From Methylacidiphilum kamchatkense Kam1 (lineage in GTDB: Bacteria; Verrucomicrobiota; Verrucomicrobiia; Methylacidiphilales; Methylacidiphilaceae): a stretch of 64,000 nucleotides of DNA. Under the pieces are notes generated by a model. That model was not told the DNA's origin, did no database searches, and saw only the letters and a list, made by a program, of their open reading frames with translations. This document shows, piece after piece, positions 37,653 through 46,268 of the stretch. Numbering within the stretch: the stretch's first letter is position 1; each line of letters opens with the position of its first letter. The stretch is from assembly GCF_007475525.1 (NCBI RefSeq), contig NZ_CP037899.1:1798001-1862000 (forward strand), in the 5' to 3' direction. The translations under genes were made by a program, and so were the position numbers.

Positions 37653-38699
37653 ATGAATAATTTTCACAAGCAACTAAGTTTTTGGCTTCTTTTGTTCTGG
37701 ATACTATTTAGGCCAGCCTTCCTTTTTTCTTCCCCCTTCCAGGAAGTGGCTTCTTTCAGTTCTATTCCCAATATTTCAGAGGCCAGTCTATCTGAAGGAA
37801 CAATTCTAGGAAACTTTGATGATAAAAACAGCAAAGGCCATGTGATACTAATTGAAACTTGTTTCATAGTGCCAGCTGATCCACAGGCTGTTTCCAATGC
37901 TTTTTTACACTGGGATCCAAGCAAATTCCCATCGCTTAAAGTCTTTAGTCATTTGGAGCATGCCACGGCCGATGCTTTTCCATTTAATGCCTTACCATTC
38001 GATATCAAGAAAACTCCAATAAAAAAACTGCTTCAGGAAGCATTCAGAGTGAAACCAGGCCGAAGCTCCCTGAACCTAAGTACAGAAGAAATCAAACAAC
38101 TCCAAGCAGATCTTTCTAACTTTAAGGGGAAAATTGATGAACATTCTGCACAAGCCCTCCATACTTTTTTTGTGAACGATTTACAGTCCAGACTACTTAA
38201 TTATTCAAAATCTGGACTCCTCAACCTTCCACCCTATGAAAACGGGAATAGTCCTGTAAAACCCATAGAAGAAATTGACAAAATGACGAAGGCAAGCCCC
38301 AAAATTTACGCCCGTTACCAAGCTCTTCTTGATTCCCTGCTCAGCAATTGGACCAGTCAACAACCTCCCCAAAACTATTACTGCAATTTTTTCGATGCTA
38401 ACGGCATGGGCACCCTCACCCTTGGGTCCAGTTACGGGTTCAAAACCCAAGAAAGCTGGCAACAGATCAACCTCGAATTTTATGTGAGTGCCATCTACTA
38501 CAACGGCATGGAAATAGTAGAAATGTGGCCTTTGGAGTCAAAAGGCAAGATGAAGACTTTGGTTTGGAAGGCGCATATGCTGGCCGTTCCAATTGGTGGG
38601 TTATTAGAAGATGTCAATCGAATGGCCTATGGACTTGCCTTATTGCAGGGTACAAAAAACGCAGATCAAGCTTTTCTATCTGAATTTTCATCTAAATGA
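37653..38699 (+). CDS. Secreted protein of unknown function
   Basis: A 348-residue protein with a signal peptide (FWLLLFWILFRPAFLFSSPF). I recognise no family. The mature part has a region VILIETCFIVPADPQAVSNA suggestive of a START/polyketide-cyclase-like fold, a helical middle (about residues 145-225) and a beta-rich C-terminal third (MGTLTLGSSYGF, QINLEFYVSAIYYNG, LVWKAHMLAVPIGG). It stands alone, with 234 bp before it, and its last 12 bases overlap the convergent panB gene. Confidence 0.6.
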   Translation: MNNFHKQLSFWLLLFWILFRPAFLFSSPFQEVASFSSIPNISEASLSEGTILGNFDDKNSKGHVILIETCFIVPADPQAVSNAFLHWDPSKFPSLKVFSHLEHATADAFPFNALPFDIKKTPIKKLLQEAFRVKPGRSSLNLSTEEIKQLQADLSNFKGKIDEHSAQALHTFFVNDLQSRLLNYSKSGLLNLPPYENGNSPVKPIEEIDKMTKASPKIYARYQALLDSLLSNWTSQQPPQNYYCNFFDANGMGTLTLGSSYGFKTQESWQQINLEFYVSAIYYNGMEIVEMWPLESKGKMKTLVWKAHMLAVPIGGLLEDVNRMAYGLALLQGTKNADQAFLSEFSSK

Positions 38700-39476
38700 T
38701 TTAGGGAGGGCTTCTTGAACCTCTTTCTTATAAGCCATTGCTGCTTCTTTAATAAGCAAAGCCAAATTTAATTTTGGTTGAACGAATTTTGGCCGAAACC
38801 ATGGGAAAAGTCCCATAAGATCATGGAAAACAAGGATCTGTCCATCGCAACATTTGCCTGAGCCAATCCCAATTGTTGGGACCTCCACTCTTTTGGTAAT
38901 TTCTTCTGCCAGCTGATCTTCTACAGCCTCAAGCACAATAGCAAAAACACCTGCCCTGCTTAAAAAAAGCGCATCCTCACTAATCTTCTTTTTTTCCTCT
39001 TCACTTAATCCCTGCTTCCTATACCTTGGAGTCTCTCCCAAGAATTGAGGCATTAACCCAATATGTCCCATCACCTGAATGCCTTTGGCAAGAAGCATTT
39101 CTACGGTAGCGGCAATTTCCGTTCCACCTTCAACTTTTACTGCTTCTGCTCCCGCATCACAGAGTTTTTGAGCACAATAAAGGGCCTGATGAGGATCACG
39201 ATTCCAACCATAAGGCATATCGGCAACAACTAACGCTTTGACTTTTGCGCGAGCAACCGCTCGAACATGATGAAGCATATCCTCCAAGCTGACTTTTGTC
39301 GTATCTTCATAACCCAATACTACCATTCCAAGAGAATCCCCTACTAACAGGAGTGGCAGACCTGCTTCGTCAAGAATTTTCGCTGTCGGATAATCGACAA
39401 CAGTCAATGCCGCAATCTTTTCCCCGCTATTTTTCCGGTGTCTTATCCAATCTGTTGTTATTTTTATCGAGTTCAT
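38688..39476 (-). CDS. panB: 3-methyl-2-oxobutanoate hydroxymethyltransferase
   Basis: The first committed enzyme of pantothenate synthesis transfers a hydroxymethyl group from 5,10-methylene-THF to alpha-ketoisovalerate. The 262-residue TIM barrel has LLVGDSLGMVVLGYEDT, VVADMPYG, AVKVEGG, MGHIGLMPQ and the Glu-rich VLEAVED. It starts inside the 3' end of folK, overlapping by about 50 bases, which suggests translational coupling of the pantothenate and folate steps. No other pantothenate gene is in the window. Confidence 0.96.
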   Translation of the reverse strand: MNSIKITTDWIRHRKNSGEKIAALTVVDYPTAKILDEAGLPLLLVGDSLGMVVLGYEDTTKVSLEDMLHHVRAVARAKVKALVVADMPYGWNRDPHQALYCAQKLCDAGAEAVKVEGGTEIAATVEMLLAKGIQVMGHIGLMPQFLGETPRYRKQGLSEEEKKKISEDALFLSRAGVFAIVLEAVEDQLAEEITKRVEVPTIGIGSGKCCDGQILVFHDLMGLFPWFRPKFVQPKLNLALLIKEAAMAYKKEVQEALPKSFR

Positions 39477-39930
39477 GAAGAAGGCTTTTTATGGTTTTGG
39501 CGTATCCTGGTAGGATGAGTTCTGGTCGAATTTCGGCAAGAGGCCCTAGAACAAAACGCCTTTGACTAATGCGCGGATGAGGAATGAGAAGATCAGGTTC
39601 AACGATAATGTTAGAACCATAATATAAAATATCCAAATCGATCGGTCGAGGCCCATTCTTTTCTCGTAGGGAGAGAGGCAATCTTCCTTGAGAAAGTTCG
39701 AAATCTTGAAGACACTGCAATAAGTTTCGGGAAGAGAGAGAGGTCTCAATTTCTACAACACAATTCAGAAAACATTGTGAGCCTATGGGACAATCTACTG
39801 GCTCGGTTTCCCAAATAGAAGAGCAAAGAAAATGTTCTCCTTCGGTTAATCCTTTTAAAAAGGCTAAAGCTTCCCTGATTTGCTCTTCTCTTTTCCCCTG
39901 ATTGGTCCCCACTCCTATGCCTACTTTCAT
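39427..39930 (-). CDS. folK: 2-amino-4-hydroxy-6-hydroxymethyldihydropteridine pyrophosphokinase
   Basis: This enzyme phosphorylates 6-hydroxymethyl-7,8-dihydropterin for folate synthesis. The 167-residue protein shows GIGVGTNQGKREEQI at the start, SSIWETEPV, the catalytic block RPIDLDILYYG with its acidic pair, and HPRISQRRFVLGPL. Its last 17 codons overlap panB in another frame. A substrate-supply link is plausible, as PanB uses a folate cofactor. Confidence 0.95.
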   Translation of the reverse strand: MKVGIGVGTNQGKREEQIREALAFLKGLTEGEHFLCSSIWETEPVDCPIGSQCFLNCVVEIETSLSSRNLLQCLQDFELSQGRLPLSLREKNGPRPIDLDILYYGSNIIVEPDLLIPHPRISQRRFVLGPLAEIRPELILPGYAKTIKSLLHELDKNNNRLDKTPEK

Positions 39931-39982
39931 AGAAAAAAATAACCGGTTTTTAATCGGTACTGTAACATAACGGCAAGTCTCT

Positions 39983-40948
39983 TCAGCTGATTCTTAAATA
40001 AAAAGAAGCCATATCACTATCCCCTATCGCTTCCATCATCCTTAAAAATTTGTTCATAGGCTTTTGTCGTTTTGTCAATTCTTTTTGGGAAATAGCCAAG
40101 CCAGAATGCGATTCAGGATTCATTGAAAAGAGTTGGGAAGTCGTCCAAAGATTTTTACCAGAATCGTATTTAACTTTTTCAACTTTTAATCCACATTTTT
40201 TAGCAGCCAATGCCATCGATTTGACGCTAAATATATGAAGGTGTCGAGGCGGATCCCACATCGCCCAAGCATTTCCAAACTTTCTCCATCCGTAACTATC
40301 CACAAGCGGAGTATTCACCAAGATTACCCCATTTTCCTTGAGATGATCTCTCAAAATTTTCAAAACAATAAGAGGCTCTTCTAAATGCTCTATCACATGA
40401 TTTAAAACGATTAGATCAAATTGGTCCCTTAGCTGAGAATAATCCCCCTTTTTTATGACTATTTCTTTTGTCTCAATTTCTGGACCTTGCCAATAAGGAT
40501 CTAAGCCATAAAGATTTTCAAATCCCCAACTATACAGCCTTAAGAGAAATTGAGCCCTTCCACAACCATAATCAAGAATTTTTGAGTGTGGATGGATGCC
40601 TAGTTCTTTAAATTGCCAGAGAAAGCCAGGAAATAATTTTCTTATAACCCCTAGAGAGCTTTCTTTTTTATTTCCCGTAAACAAAAGGAACCAAGCTAAA
40701 TATTTTTTAAAAAGGCTTTTTTTTGCCATCGTTCCAAATTCTAAAATTTTGGACTGATAGTTAGCCGTGTAATGTCTTGCCAAATCTGTAGGAATAGGAT
40801 CGATCTGCAAACAGCCACACTCTAAACATTTGAAATAAACAAAGCGCTCAAAACTCCCCATAATGGTTTCTTGAGCGATATACACAGGATGACTAGCCTC
40901 ACAGCCACAAATCCTGCATTTCGTAATATTAGGGAGCATCATTGGCAT
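39983..40948 (-). CDS. Class I SAM-dependent methyltransferase with N-terminal zinc ribbon
   Basis: A 321-residue protein. The N-terminus has two Cys pairs (CRICGC and CLECGC) forming a likely zinc ribbon. The SAM domain has ILDYGCGRAQFLLRL (motif I), the acidic GLDPYW, and VLNHVIEHLEEP. This zinc-ribbon plus methyltransferase arrangement is common in sugar C-methyltransferases and in polysaccharide or lipopolysaccharide clusters. The substrate is unknown, but the neighbouring glycosyltransferase cluster makes a sugar or glycan acceptor plausible. Confidence 0.82.
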   Translation of the reverse strand: MPMMLPNITKCRICGCEASHPVYIAQETIMGSFERFVYFKCLECGCLQIDPIPTDLARHYTANYQSKILEFGTMAKKSLFKKYLAWFLLFTGNKKESSLGVIRKLFPGFLWQFKELGIHPHSKILDYGCGRAQFLLRLYSWGFENLYGLDPYWQGPEIETKEIVIKKGDYSQLRDQFDLIVLNHVIEHLEEPLIVLKILRDHLKENGVILVNTPLVDSYGWRKFGNAWAMWDPPRHLHIFSVKSMALAAKKCGLKVEKVKYDSGKNLWTTSQLFSMNPESHSGLAISQKELTKRQKPMNKFLRMMEAIGDSDMASFYLRIS

Positions 40949-41002
40949 TTTTTATTGAATAGATTAAAACCTCTTTGCTAAAAAGGAACGAGATAACTCA
41001 AT

Positions 41003-41521
41003 ATGAAGAATTTTTTATTAACAACTTTTTTCTTTTTCTTCCAATTTTCCCTTTTATTCGGACAAAAAAACTCTGGGCTTGTGCTTCCATCCCATACGAT
41101 GATTGTTTTGGTAGCCGAGGCAAAAGGGGTTCAGATCTATTCCAGTCAGCCCCAAATTGGGAAAAAAAACAGCTTCGAATGGAAATTGACAGCTCCACAA
41201 GCCTTACTATTTGATAAATCAGGAAAACAAATAGGCAAGCATTATGCTGGGCCAAGTTGGGAGCTCAACGATGGGAGTAAAATAACCGCTCTGCTTCCTC
41301 CCCTAGCGAAAGTAGAACAAAAGACAGCTGTTCCCTGGTTGCTTCTAAAAGTTAAAAATCACGAAGGCAAAGGTCTTTTAAGTAATGTCCAATATGTCAT
41401 TCGGGTTGCTACCCTAGGAGGTCTCCCACCTAAAAAAGCACCTGCTAAAGAAAATCAATGTTCGAAAATATCCTACCGAGCCACTTATCTTTTTTTAGCA
41501 AGGTCGACCCAATCTTTTTGA
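41003..41521 (+). CDS. Secreted DUF3455-like protein
   Basis: A 172-residue exported protein with a hydrophobic leader (FLLTTFFFFFQFSLLFG). The mature part carries the features of DUF3455: VAEAKGVQIYSSQ, FEWKLTAPQALLFD, GKQIGKHYAGPSWEL, PWLLLKVKNHEGKGLL and VIRVATLGGLPP. Members are small secreted proteins of unknown role found in bacteria and fungi. It is followed by tRNA-Phe on the opposite strand. Confidence 0.8.
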   Translation: MKNFLLTTFFFFFQFSLLFGQKNSGLVLPSHTMIVLVAEAKGVQIYSSQPQIGKKNSFEWKLTAPQALLFDKSGKQIGKHYAGPSWELNDGSKITALLPPLAKVEQKTAVPWLLLKVKNHEGKGLLSNVQYVIRVATLGGLPPKKAPAKENQCSKISYRATYLFLARSTQSF

Positions 41522-41543
41522 AAAAAAAATCTCACTAACCCTG

Positions 41544-41616
<73 letters not shown>

Positions 41617-41685
41617 AAACAGAAAAAAAAACAGTTATATGATTAAAAAAGGAAAAGCAGTCAAAGTCAACTCCAAAGGATATTT

Positions 41686-42465
41686 TCAGGAAGGAACTCG
41701 AGCTGGCGCATAGGGATTGCCAATAAATCCAGAAATGGTCGAAAACTCATATTCTTTTTCCAGAAGATAATCGAGTATTTGTCCTGTCATTTGTGCGGTT
41801 TCTTTATGAATATCGTGCAAAAGAATGATTGAACCAGGCCTCGTTTCCTTCTCTATAATCTGCATTACTTTTTGTACCCCTGGCTTCGTCCAATCTCTTG
41901 TATCCACATTCCATAGGGCCACCCCTAGCTTGAATTTATAGGCTATATGAGCTTGAGAGCGTCGGAATGCTCCATAAGGAGGTCTCAGCCATACCGGACG
42001 AGTGCCTGTAGCTTCCACAATTAAGTCTTGGGTAACGCGGATCTGATCTTCTACTTGAGCATCGGACAGCTTAGAAAGTTGGGGATGATTGAATGTATGA
42101 TTGCCAATCTCATGTCCTGCTGCAAGCACTTCTCTGGCTAAAGAAGGATAGGCCTTCACGTGCTCTCCAAGCATGAAAAAAGTTGCAGGGATTTTCCTGC
42201 TTTCTAAAGCGCGCAAAACCATTTCAGTCGTATGTGGAACGGGTCCATCATCAAAAGTTATTGCAATTCTTCTCCCAAAGCCAGGACCGCTATGAACAAA
42301 GGGGACTTCAATATCTAATGGGTTTTTAGAAGAGCCTGGAGCTGTAGGAGTCGCATTATAGTTAATAGTTGGCTTTTGCAGAGGAAATACATCTCTAAGA
42401 GAATAGCCAATACTAAAACCAAAGAGTGTGAAGAAAACTTTCTTGAAAAAAAATCTTCTATTCAT
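41686..42465 (-). CDS. Exported polysaccharide deacetylase (CE4 family)
   Basis: A 259-residue deacetylase with a basic N-terminus and hydrophobic anchor (RRFFFKKVFFTLFGFSIGYS), so it is likely membrane-anchored in the periplasm. All CE4 motifs are intact: TFDDGPVPHT (motif 1, catalytic and metal Asp), HTFNHPQL (motif 2, His-x-x-x-His), RPPYGAF (motif 3), DTRDW (motif 4) and LLHDIH (motif 5). It probably deacetylates peptidoglycan or an exported polysaccharide. ATG 42465 is preferred over TTG 42471. Confidence 0.92.
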   Translation of the reverse strand: MNRRFFFKKVFFTLFGFSIGYSLRDVFPLQKPTINYNATPTAPGSSKNPLDIEVPFVHSGPGFGRRIAITFDDGPVPHTTEMVLRALESRKIPATFFMLGEHVKAYPSLAREVLAAGHEIGNHTFNHPQLSKLSDAQVEDQIRVTQDLIVEATGTRPVWLRPPYGAFRRSQAHIAYKFKLGVALWNVDTRDWTKPGVQKVMQIIEKETRPGSIILLHDIHKETAQMTGQILDYLLEKEYEFSTISGFIGNPYAPARVPS

Positions 42466-42570
42466 TGACAAAGCCTTTTATTTAGCATTTTTAAAAAACA
42501 ACATCAACTTATTCTTTTATCTTTGAAATAAGAAAACTTTATATTAATAAAAACAATATTCTCATTACAT

Positions 42571-42600
42571 TTGTTTTATACATAATTGTTTTATACTTAA
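42571..42600. repeat. 15-bp tandem repeat upstream of citrate synthase
   Basis: TTGTTTTATACATAA (42571-42585) is followed directly by TTGTTTTATACTTAA (42586-42600), 14 of 15 identical. Each copy contains a TATAC motif like a -10 hexamer. It lies about 80 bp before gltA and could be a duplicated promoter element or a pair of regulator half-sites. Confidence 0.6.
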
Positions 42601-42680
42601 AAAATTCATCCTTTCATCAACAATGAGACAGAACAATACATTTATTTAAAGAAAAAAACTTATTAGAAAGGACCAAATTT

Positions 42681-43805
42681 ATGACTGAAGCAACGAAAGC
42701 AGGACTAGAAGGAATCGTAGCAGGAAAAACTTCTATAAGCACCGTAGGAAAAGAAGGACTGGATTTGACTTATAGAGGATATTCTATTCATGATTTAGCA
42801 AAAAAGGCAACCTTCGAAGAAGTCGTCTTTCTCTTACTCCATGGAGAATTACCCACCTTAACACAACTTAATGAATTCATTGATCAGCTAATGTCCTTGC
42901 GCTCCCTTCCTCCTGAACTTCAAACCGTTTTAAAACTCATCCCCAAAGACTCTAATCCCATGGATGTGTTACGGACGGGCTGTTCAATGCTTGGAACCCT
43001 TGAACCTGAAAAGAGCAGCAGCCTGCAGCTGAGTATTGCCAAAAGGCTACTGGCAATCATGCCTTCCATGCTACTTTTCTGGTATCAATATCATATGGGC
43101 AAAGGATCGATTGAAACTTCATCAGAAAGCGAAAAAACAATAGCCGCTCACATTTTACACCTTTTATATGGCCATCCTGCTAGCCCCTCTCAAATACGCG
43201 CCCTGGATGTCGCCCTCATCCTGCATGCCGAGCATGAATTCAATGCGTCGACTTTTACCTGTAGAGTTATTACTTCGACTCTTTCCGATTTTTATTCTGC
43301 TATTACTGGAGGAATCTGTGCTTTAAGAGGCCCGTTGCATGGAGGAGCCGATGAAGCAGCTATGGAACAAATCAGCCAGTTTAAATCAGTGGATGAGGCC
43401 GAGGCCGGCATAAAATCCATGCTCAGCAAAAAAGAGAAAATCATGGGCTTTGGACATCGAGTCTATAAATACGGTGATCCTCGGTCGGATATTATAAAAG
43501 AATGGGCTAAAAAGCTTGCCGATGAGCCCTCAAAGAAAAACCTCTTTTCCATTGCAGAAAGAATTGAAGAAGTCATGTTCAGGGAAAAGCATCTGTATCC
43601 TAATGTAGATTTCTACAGTGCTCTTACTTATCATTTTCTTGGAATCCCCACTTTTCTTTTTACTCCTCTTTTTGTGATTTCTAGAACTTCTGGATGGTGC
43701 GCCCATATTTTTGAACAAAGGGCTAATAACCGGCTGATTCGACCCATTGCCGAATATGTCGGTCCTCTTCCCAAGCCATTTATACCCATTGAAGAAAGAA
43801 ATTGA
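42681..43805 (+). CDS. gltA: Citrate synthase
   Basis: This enzyme condenses oxaloacetate with acetyl-CoA at the entry to the TCA cycle. The 374-residue product is the shorter prokaryotic citrate/2-methylcitrate synthase type. Catalytic residues are visible: His in LHAEHEFNAST, His in GPLHGGADEA, the GFGHRVYKYGDPR block with its His and Arg, and Asp in YPNVDFYS. The C-terminal EQRANNRLIRP is family-typical. It stands alone after an AT-rich leader with a 15-bp tandem repeat. Confidence 0.95.
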   Translation: MTEATKAGLEGIVAGKTSISTVGKEGLDLTYRGYSIHDLAKKATFEEVVFLLLHGELPTLTQLNEFIDQLMSLRSLPPELQTVLKLIPKDSNPMDVLRTGCSMLGTLEPEKSSSLQLSIAKRLLAIMPSMLLFWYQYHMGKGSIETSSESEKTIAAHILHLLYGHPASPSQIRALDVALILHAEHEFNASTFTCRVITSTLSDFYSAITGGICALRGPLHGGADEAAMEQISQFKSVDEAEAGIKSMLSKKEKIMGFGHRVYKYGDPRSDIIKEWAKKLADEPSKKNLFSIAERIEEVMFREKHLYPNVDFYSALTYHFLGIPTFLFTPLFVISRTSGWCAHIFEQRANNRLIRPIAEYVGPLPKPFIPIEERN

Positions 43806-44208
43806 ATCTTGAGAGTGAATAGTTCAAGTTTTCAAAAGAAATAAAAGATGTAAGTTTAATGTTCGCCTACCTAAGGATAAAAGTGTATGCGAGGCGACCT
43901 CTTTGATAGGTGCCTAAAGTTTGACGCCTTGAAGGGATTCCGTGGCAACTAGAAAATAAGGCTGATAATTTATGTTAAGAAAAGAAAGATGCCTCTTGGT
44001 CTTATCCCTATTCGCTCAGACTAAAAGATAGTCAAGAGACTGGCCTATAACCAACGGATGTTCTGAGTGGGATGCAGTGGGTTATGAAAAGAAAGGTCTC
44101 TGTTGTCAGTCTTCTTTCTAGCGGAGTAATTTTATAAAAACTAGCTACTCCTTTCTTTCTTCTGCAAAATAACCAGAAAAAAGCCTCTCATGCTTAGATA
44201 AATGAAAA
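43806..44208. other. Gene-free region between gltA and the orphan ATPase
   Basis: About 400 bp with no supportable gene. It is a little less AT-rich than most gaps here, and CGAGGCGACC and GGTGCCTAAAG segments give it a non-coding-RNA look, but I cannot fold it into a known class. The promoter of the ATPase gene must lie here. Confidence 0.5.
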
Positions 44209-46155
44209 ATGATCGGTTTATTTAATAGCAAAAAAGAAAACAATCTTGATTGGAATATATTTTTTGGATCGCACAGTTACGATCCAAGAAAAATATCCCC
44301 AACAGTAAAAGGGATTGGGAAAGAGAGTTTTACTCAAATCGTTAACCTGTTCTCCAGCCAAAAGAGAGAGGTAGAGAAAAAAATCATCGTTTTCTATTCC
44401 ACTTCTAATGGGGTTGGGAAAAGCCATCTAGTAGGAAGATTATTCCAGTATTTTTCGCCAAATTTTTTTCTTGTTTCGCTGCCTCCCCTTTTCTCTCAAT
44501 CGGGTTTTTTTCAATACCTTCGGCATTGTATTTACAATGAGCTACTTTTCCCTGAAAAATCTGGCTCGACAGGATGCTGGCCCGGCCAAGCAAATCAACG
44601 CGATGTTCTGGCCTATGGCATTCTTCTTGAATTAGTAAATGAAGCCGCCCAAAAAAATAAAAGCTTACACAGGAAAATTCGTTCTGCTCTTGTTTTTTTA
44701 AAAAAAAATCCGACCTCGCTTCTCCCCGAAGAAGTCGTTCCAGAATGGGTGGAATGGCTGAAAAGAGACTTCCATTTTGTCCTTCCCCTTCTGGAAAAAG
44801 TACTGACCGGATGGGGAGCTTTTGCTAACGACCCAAGAGATTGGATCAAAGTCATCTATGGGTTTTCAGTCCTCGGACAAGACAAGCGAATAACGGAAAT
44901 GTGTAAAAATTGGTTTTTGGGGGAACCATTCGTAAGTCCCGAACCTTCCTTTTTTGATATCCCTTATAAACCTTTAAAAATAGACAAAGAAGAAGAGGCA
45001 AAATTAAAGATTAAAGATCTATTCCACCTTTCGTCAAGGGTCCGCCCCTTTCTGCTTGTTTTCGATCATTGGGATCATATCCTCCATAGCGAATCTTTGC
45101 TCGATAGATTTTTTTGCTTTCTTTCAGACCTTTTTTCCTTTCCCAACAGATTCCTATTAATCGTTGGGAATGAACCTCTTCTACAGGCTCTCCAAACAAG
45201 CAGTCAAATTTATCCTCACTTACTTACAATCCGCATGGAGGTTCCGACCAAAGAGGAAATGGTGGCAGTGGGAGGCTCAAGATTGGCCATGATAAAAGGG
45301 TTAAAAAAGGAGAAAAAAATGGCCCTAGAACAGCTATGTCGGTACTACGAAGGGCCAACAGCCTTTCCTGCATTCTTTGAATTCGGATACAACACAATTT
45401 TACCTCAATTAAGAAATCCACAAATCTCTACAATGCCTTATTTCGAAACAGTTCTGCTCGAAGCTAAACTCGCTATAGAATTAAATCCACGACTGCTCCC
45501 TTTCCAAGCACCTATGAGCTGGTTTTTGACAACTGCAGCCAGAACCATCTCCTGGATAACAGTTGTCATTCTAGAACAACCCTATTTTGATCTCTGTTGG
45601 ACTGTCGACTCACATCTTTACTGGCTTAGTCTTAAGCCTTTTTCTTCTTTTTTGACTGAAACATTCCTATCGGAACTAAATAAAAAAAAGATAGATTCTA
45701 ACCTTTCTCTAATTTGTTTTCTGCCTCCCACTATCTCTCCTACTTTCCATTCAAAGCTTAAAGAAGCAAAAGATCTACCTGTTCAATTTCAACTAGTTGA
45801 TTTCGAAAAGTTTACTGAAATCTCTGCTCTTTATCTTCTTTACATTACTGCCTACCGAGACACTCTTTTCGAACAGTCAGGCATAAAAGAACAAATTGAA
45901 ACTTTAGCCCGCTATTTGATTTCCAAACAGGATCCTCAGCTTAAGCCATCCTATGAAGAAGACCTCCAACAAACCGTCTACGAAATTGTTCGCGATACGG
46001 TAAGAGACAAAAAATCCGTTGGCTTTTCCTCTCTACAGGAGAGTTTACCCTTAAAACTAACTAGAAAAGATATTCTGCGTGCCGCAGGTTTTTCCCCAGA
46101 AATCCTTGTCGTTCCTTCCCTTTCTGGTCTTCCACATTTCCTTTGGATACATTGA
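44209..46155 (+). CDS. Orphan P-loop (AAA/STAND-like) ATPase of unknown function
   Basis: A 648-residue cytoplasmic protein I do not recognise. Near residues 62-72 is a Walker A-like loop, STSNGVGKSH, with Lys71 and Ser72. A Walker B-like strand LLVFDHWDH (Asp286) follows, and RFLLIVGNEPLL (about residues 313-324) looks like a sensor-1 strand. The C-terminal half (about 410-648) is helical with DETVRDTVRDK-like Arg/Lys segments and no membrane span. The order fits an ORC/Cdc6-like AAA+ or STAND ATPase, such as those of replication, restriction or anti-phage systems. No nuclease, effector or partner is adjacent. It is convergent with the TPR gene. Confidence 0.65.
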   Translation: MIGLFNSKKENNLDWNIFFGSHSYDPRKISPTVKGIGKESFTQIVNLFSSQKREVEKKIIVFYSTSNGVGKSHLVGRLFQYFSPNFFLVSLPPLFSQSGFFQYLRHCIYNELLFPEKSGSTGCWPGQANQRDVLAYGILLELVNEAAQKNKSLHRKIRSALVFLKKNPTSLLPEEVVPEWVEWLKRDFHFVLPLLEKVLTGWGAFANDPRDWIKVIYGFSVLGQDKRITEMCKNWFLGEPFVSPEPSFFDIPYKPLKIDKEEEAKLKIKDLFHLSSRVRPFLLVFDHWDHILHSESLLDRFFCFLSDLFSFPNRFLLIVGNEPLLQALQTSSQIYPHLLTIRMEVPTKEEMVAVGGSRLAMIKGLKKEKKMALEQLCRYYEGPTAFPAFFEFGYNTILPQLRNPQISTMPYFETVLLEAKLAIELNPRLLPFQAPMSWFLTTAARTISWITVVILEQPYFDLCWTVDSHLYWLSLKPFSSFLTETFLSELNKKKIDSNLSLICFLPPTISPTFHSKLKEAKDLPVQFQLVDFEKFTEISALYLLYITAYRDTLFEQSGIKEQIETLARYLISKQDPQLKPSYEEDLQQTVYEIVRDTVRDKKSVGFSSLQESLPLKLTRKDILRAAGFSPEILVVPSLSGLPHFLWIH

Positions 46156-46268
46156 CCGAAAAAAAATGCATTCTTTCCAATAGCTATTCGGTTCCAATAG
46201 CCCACTCCGTCTTATTGATACACTTATTGTTAATAAAGAATAAGAAATTCTGTTATGGAGCCAAGCTT

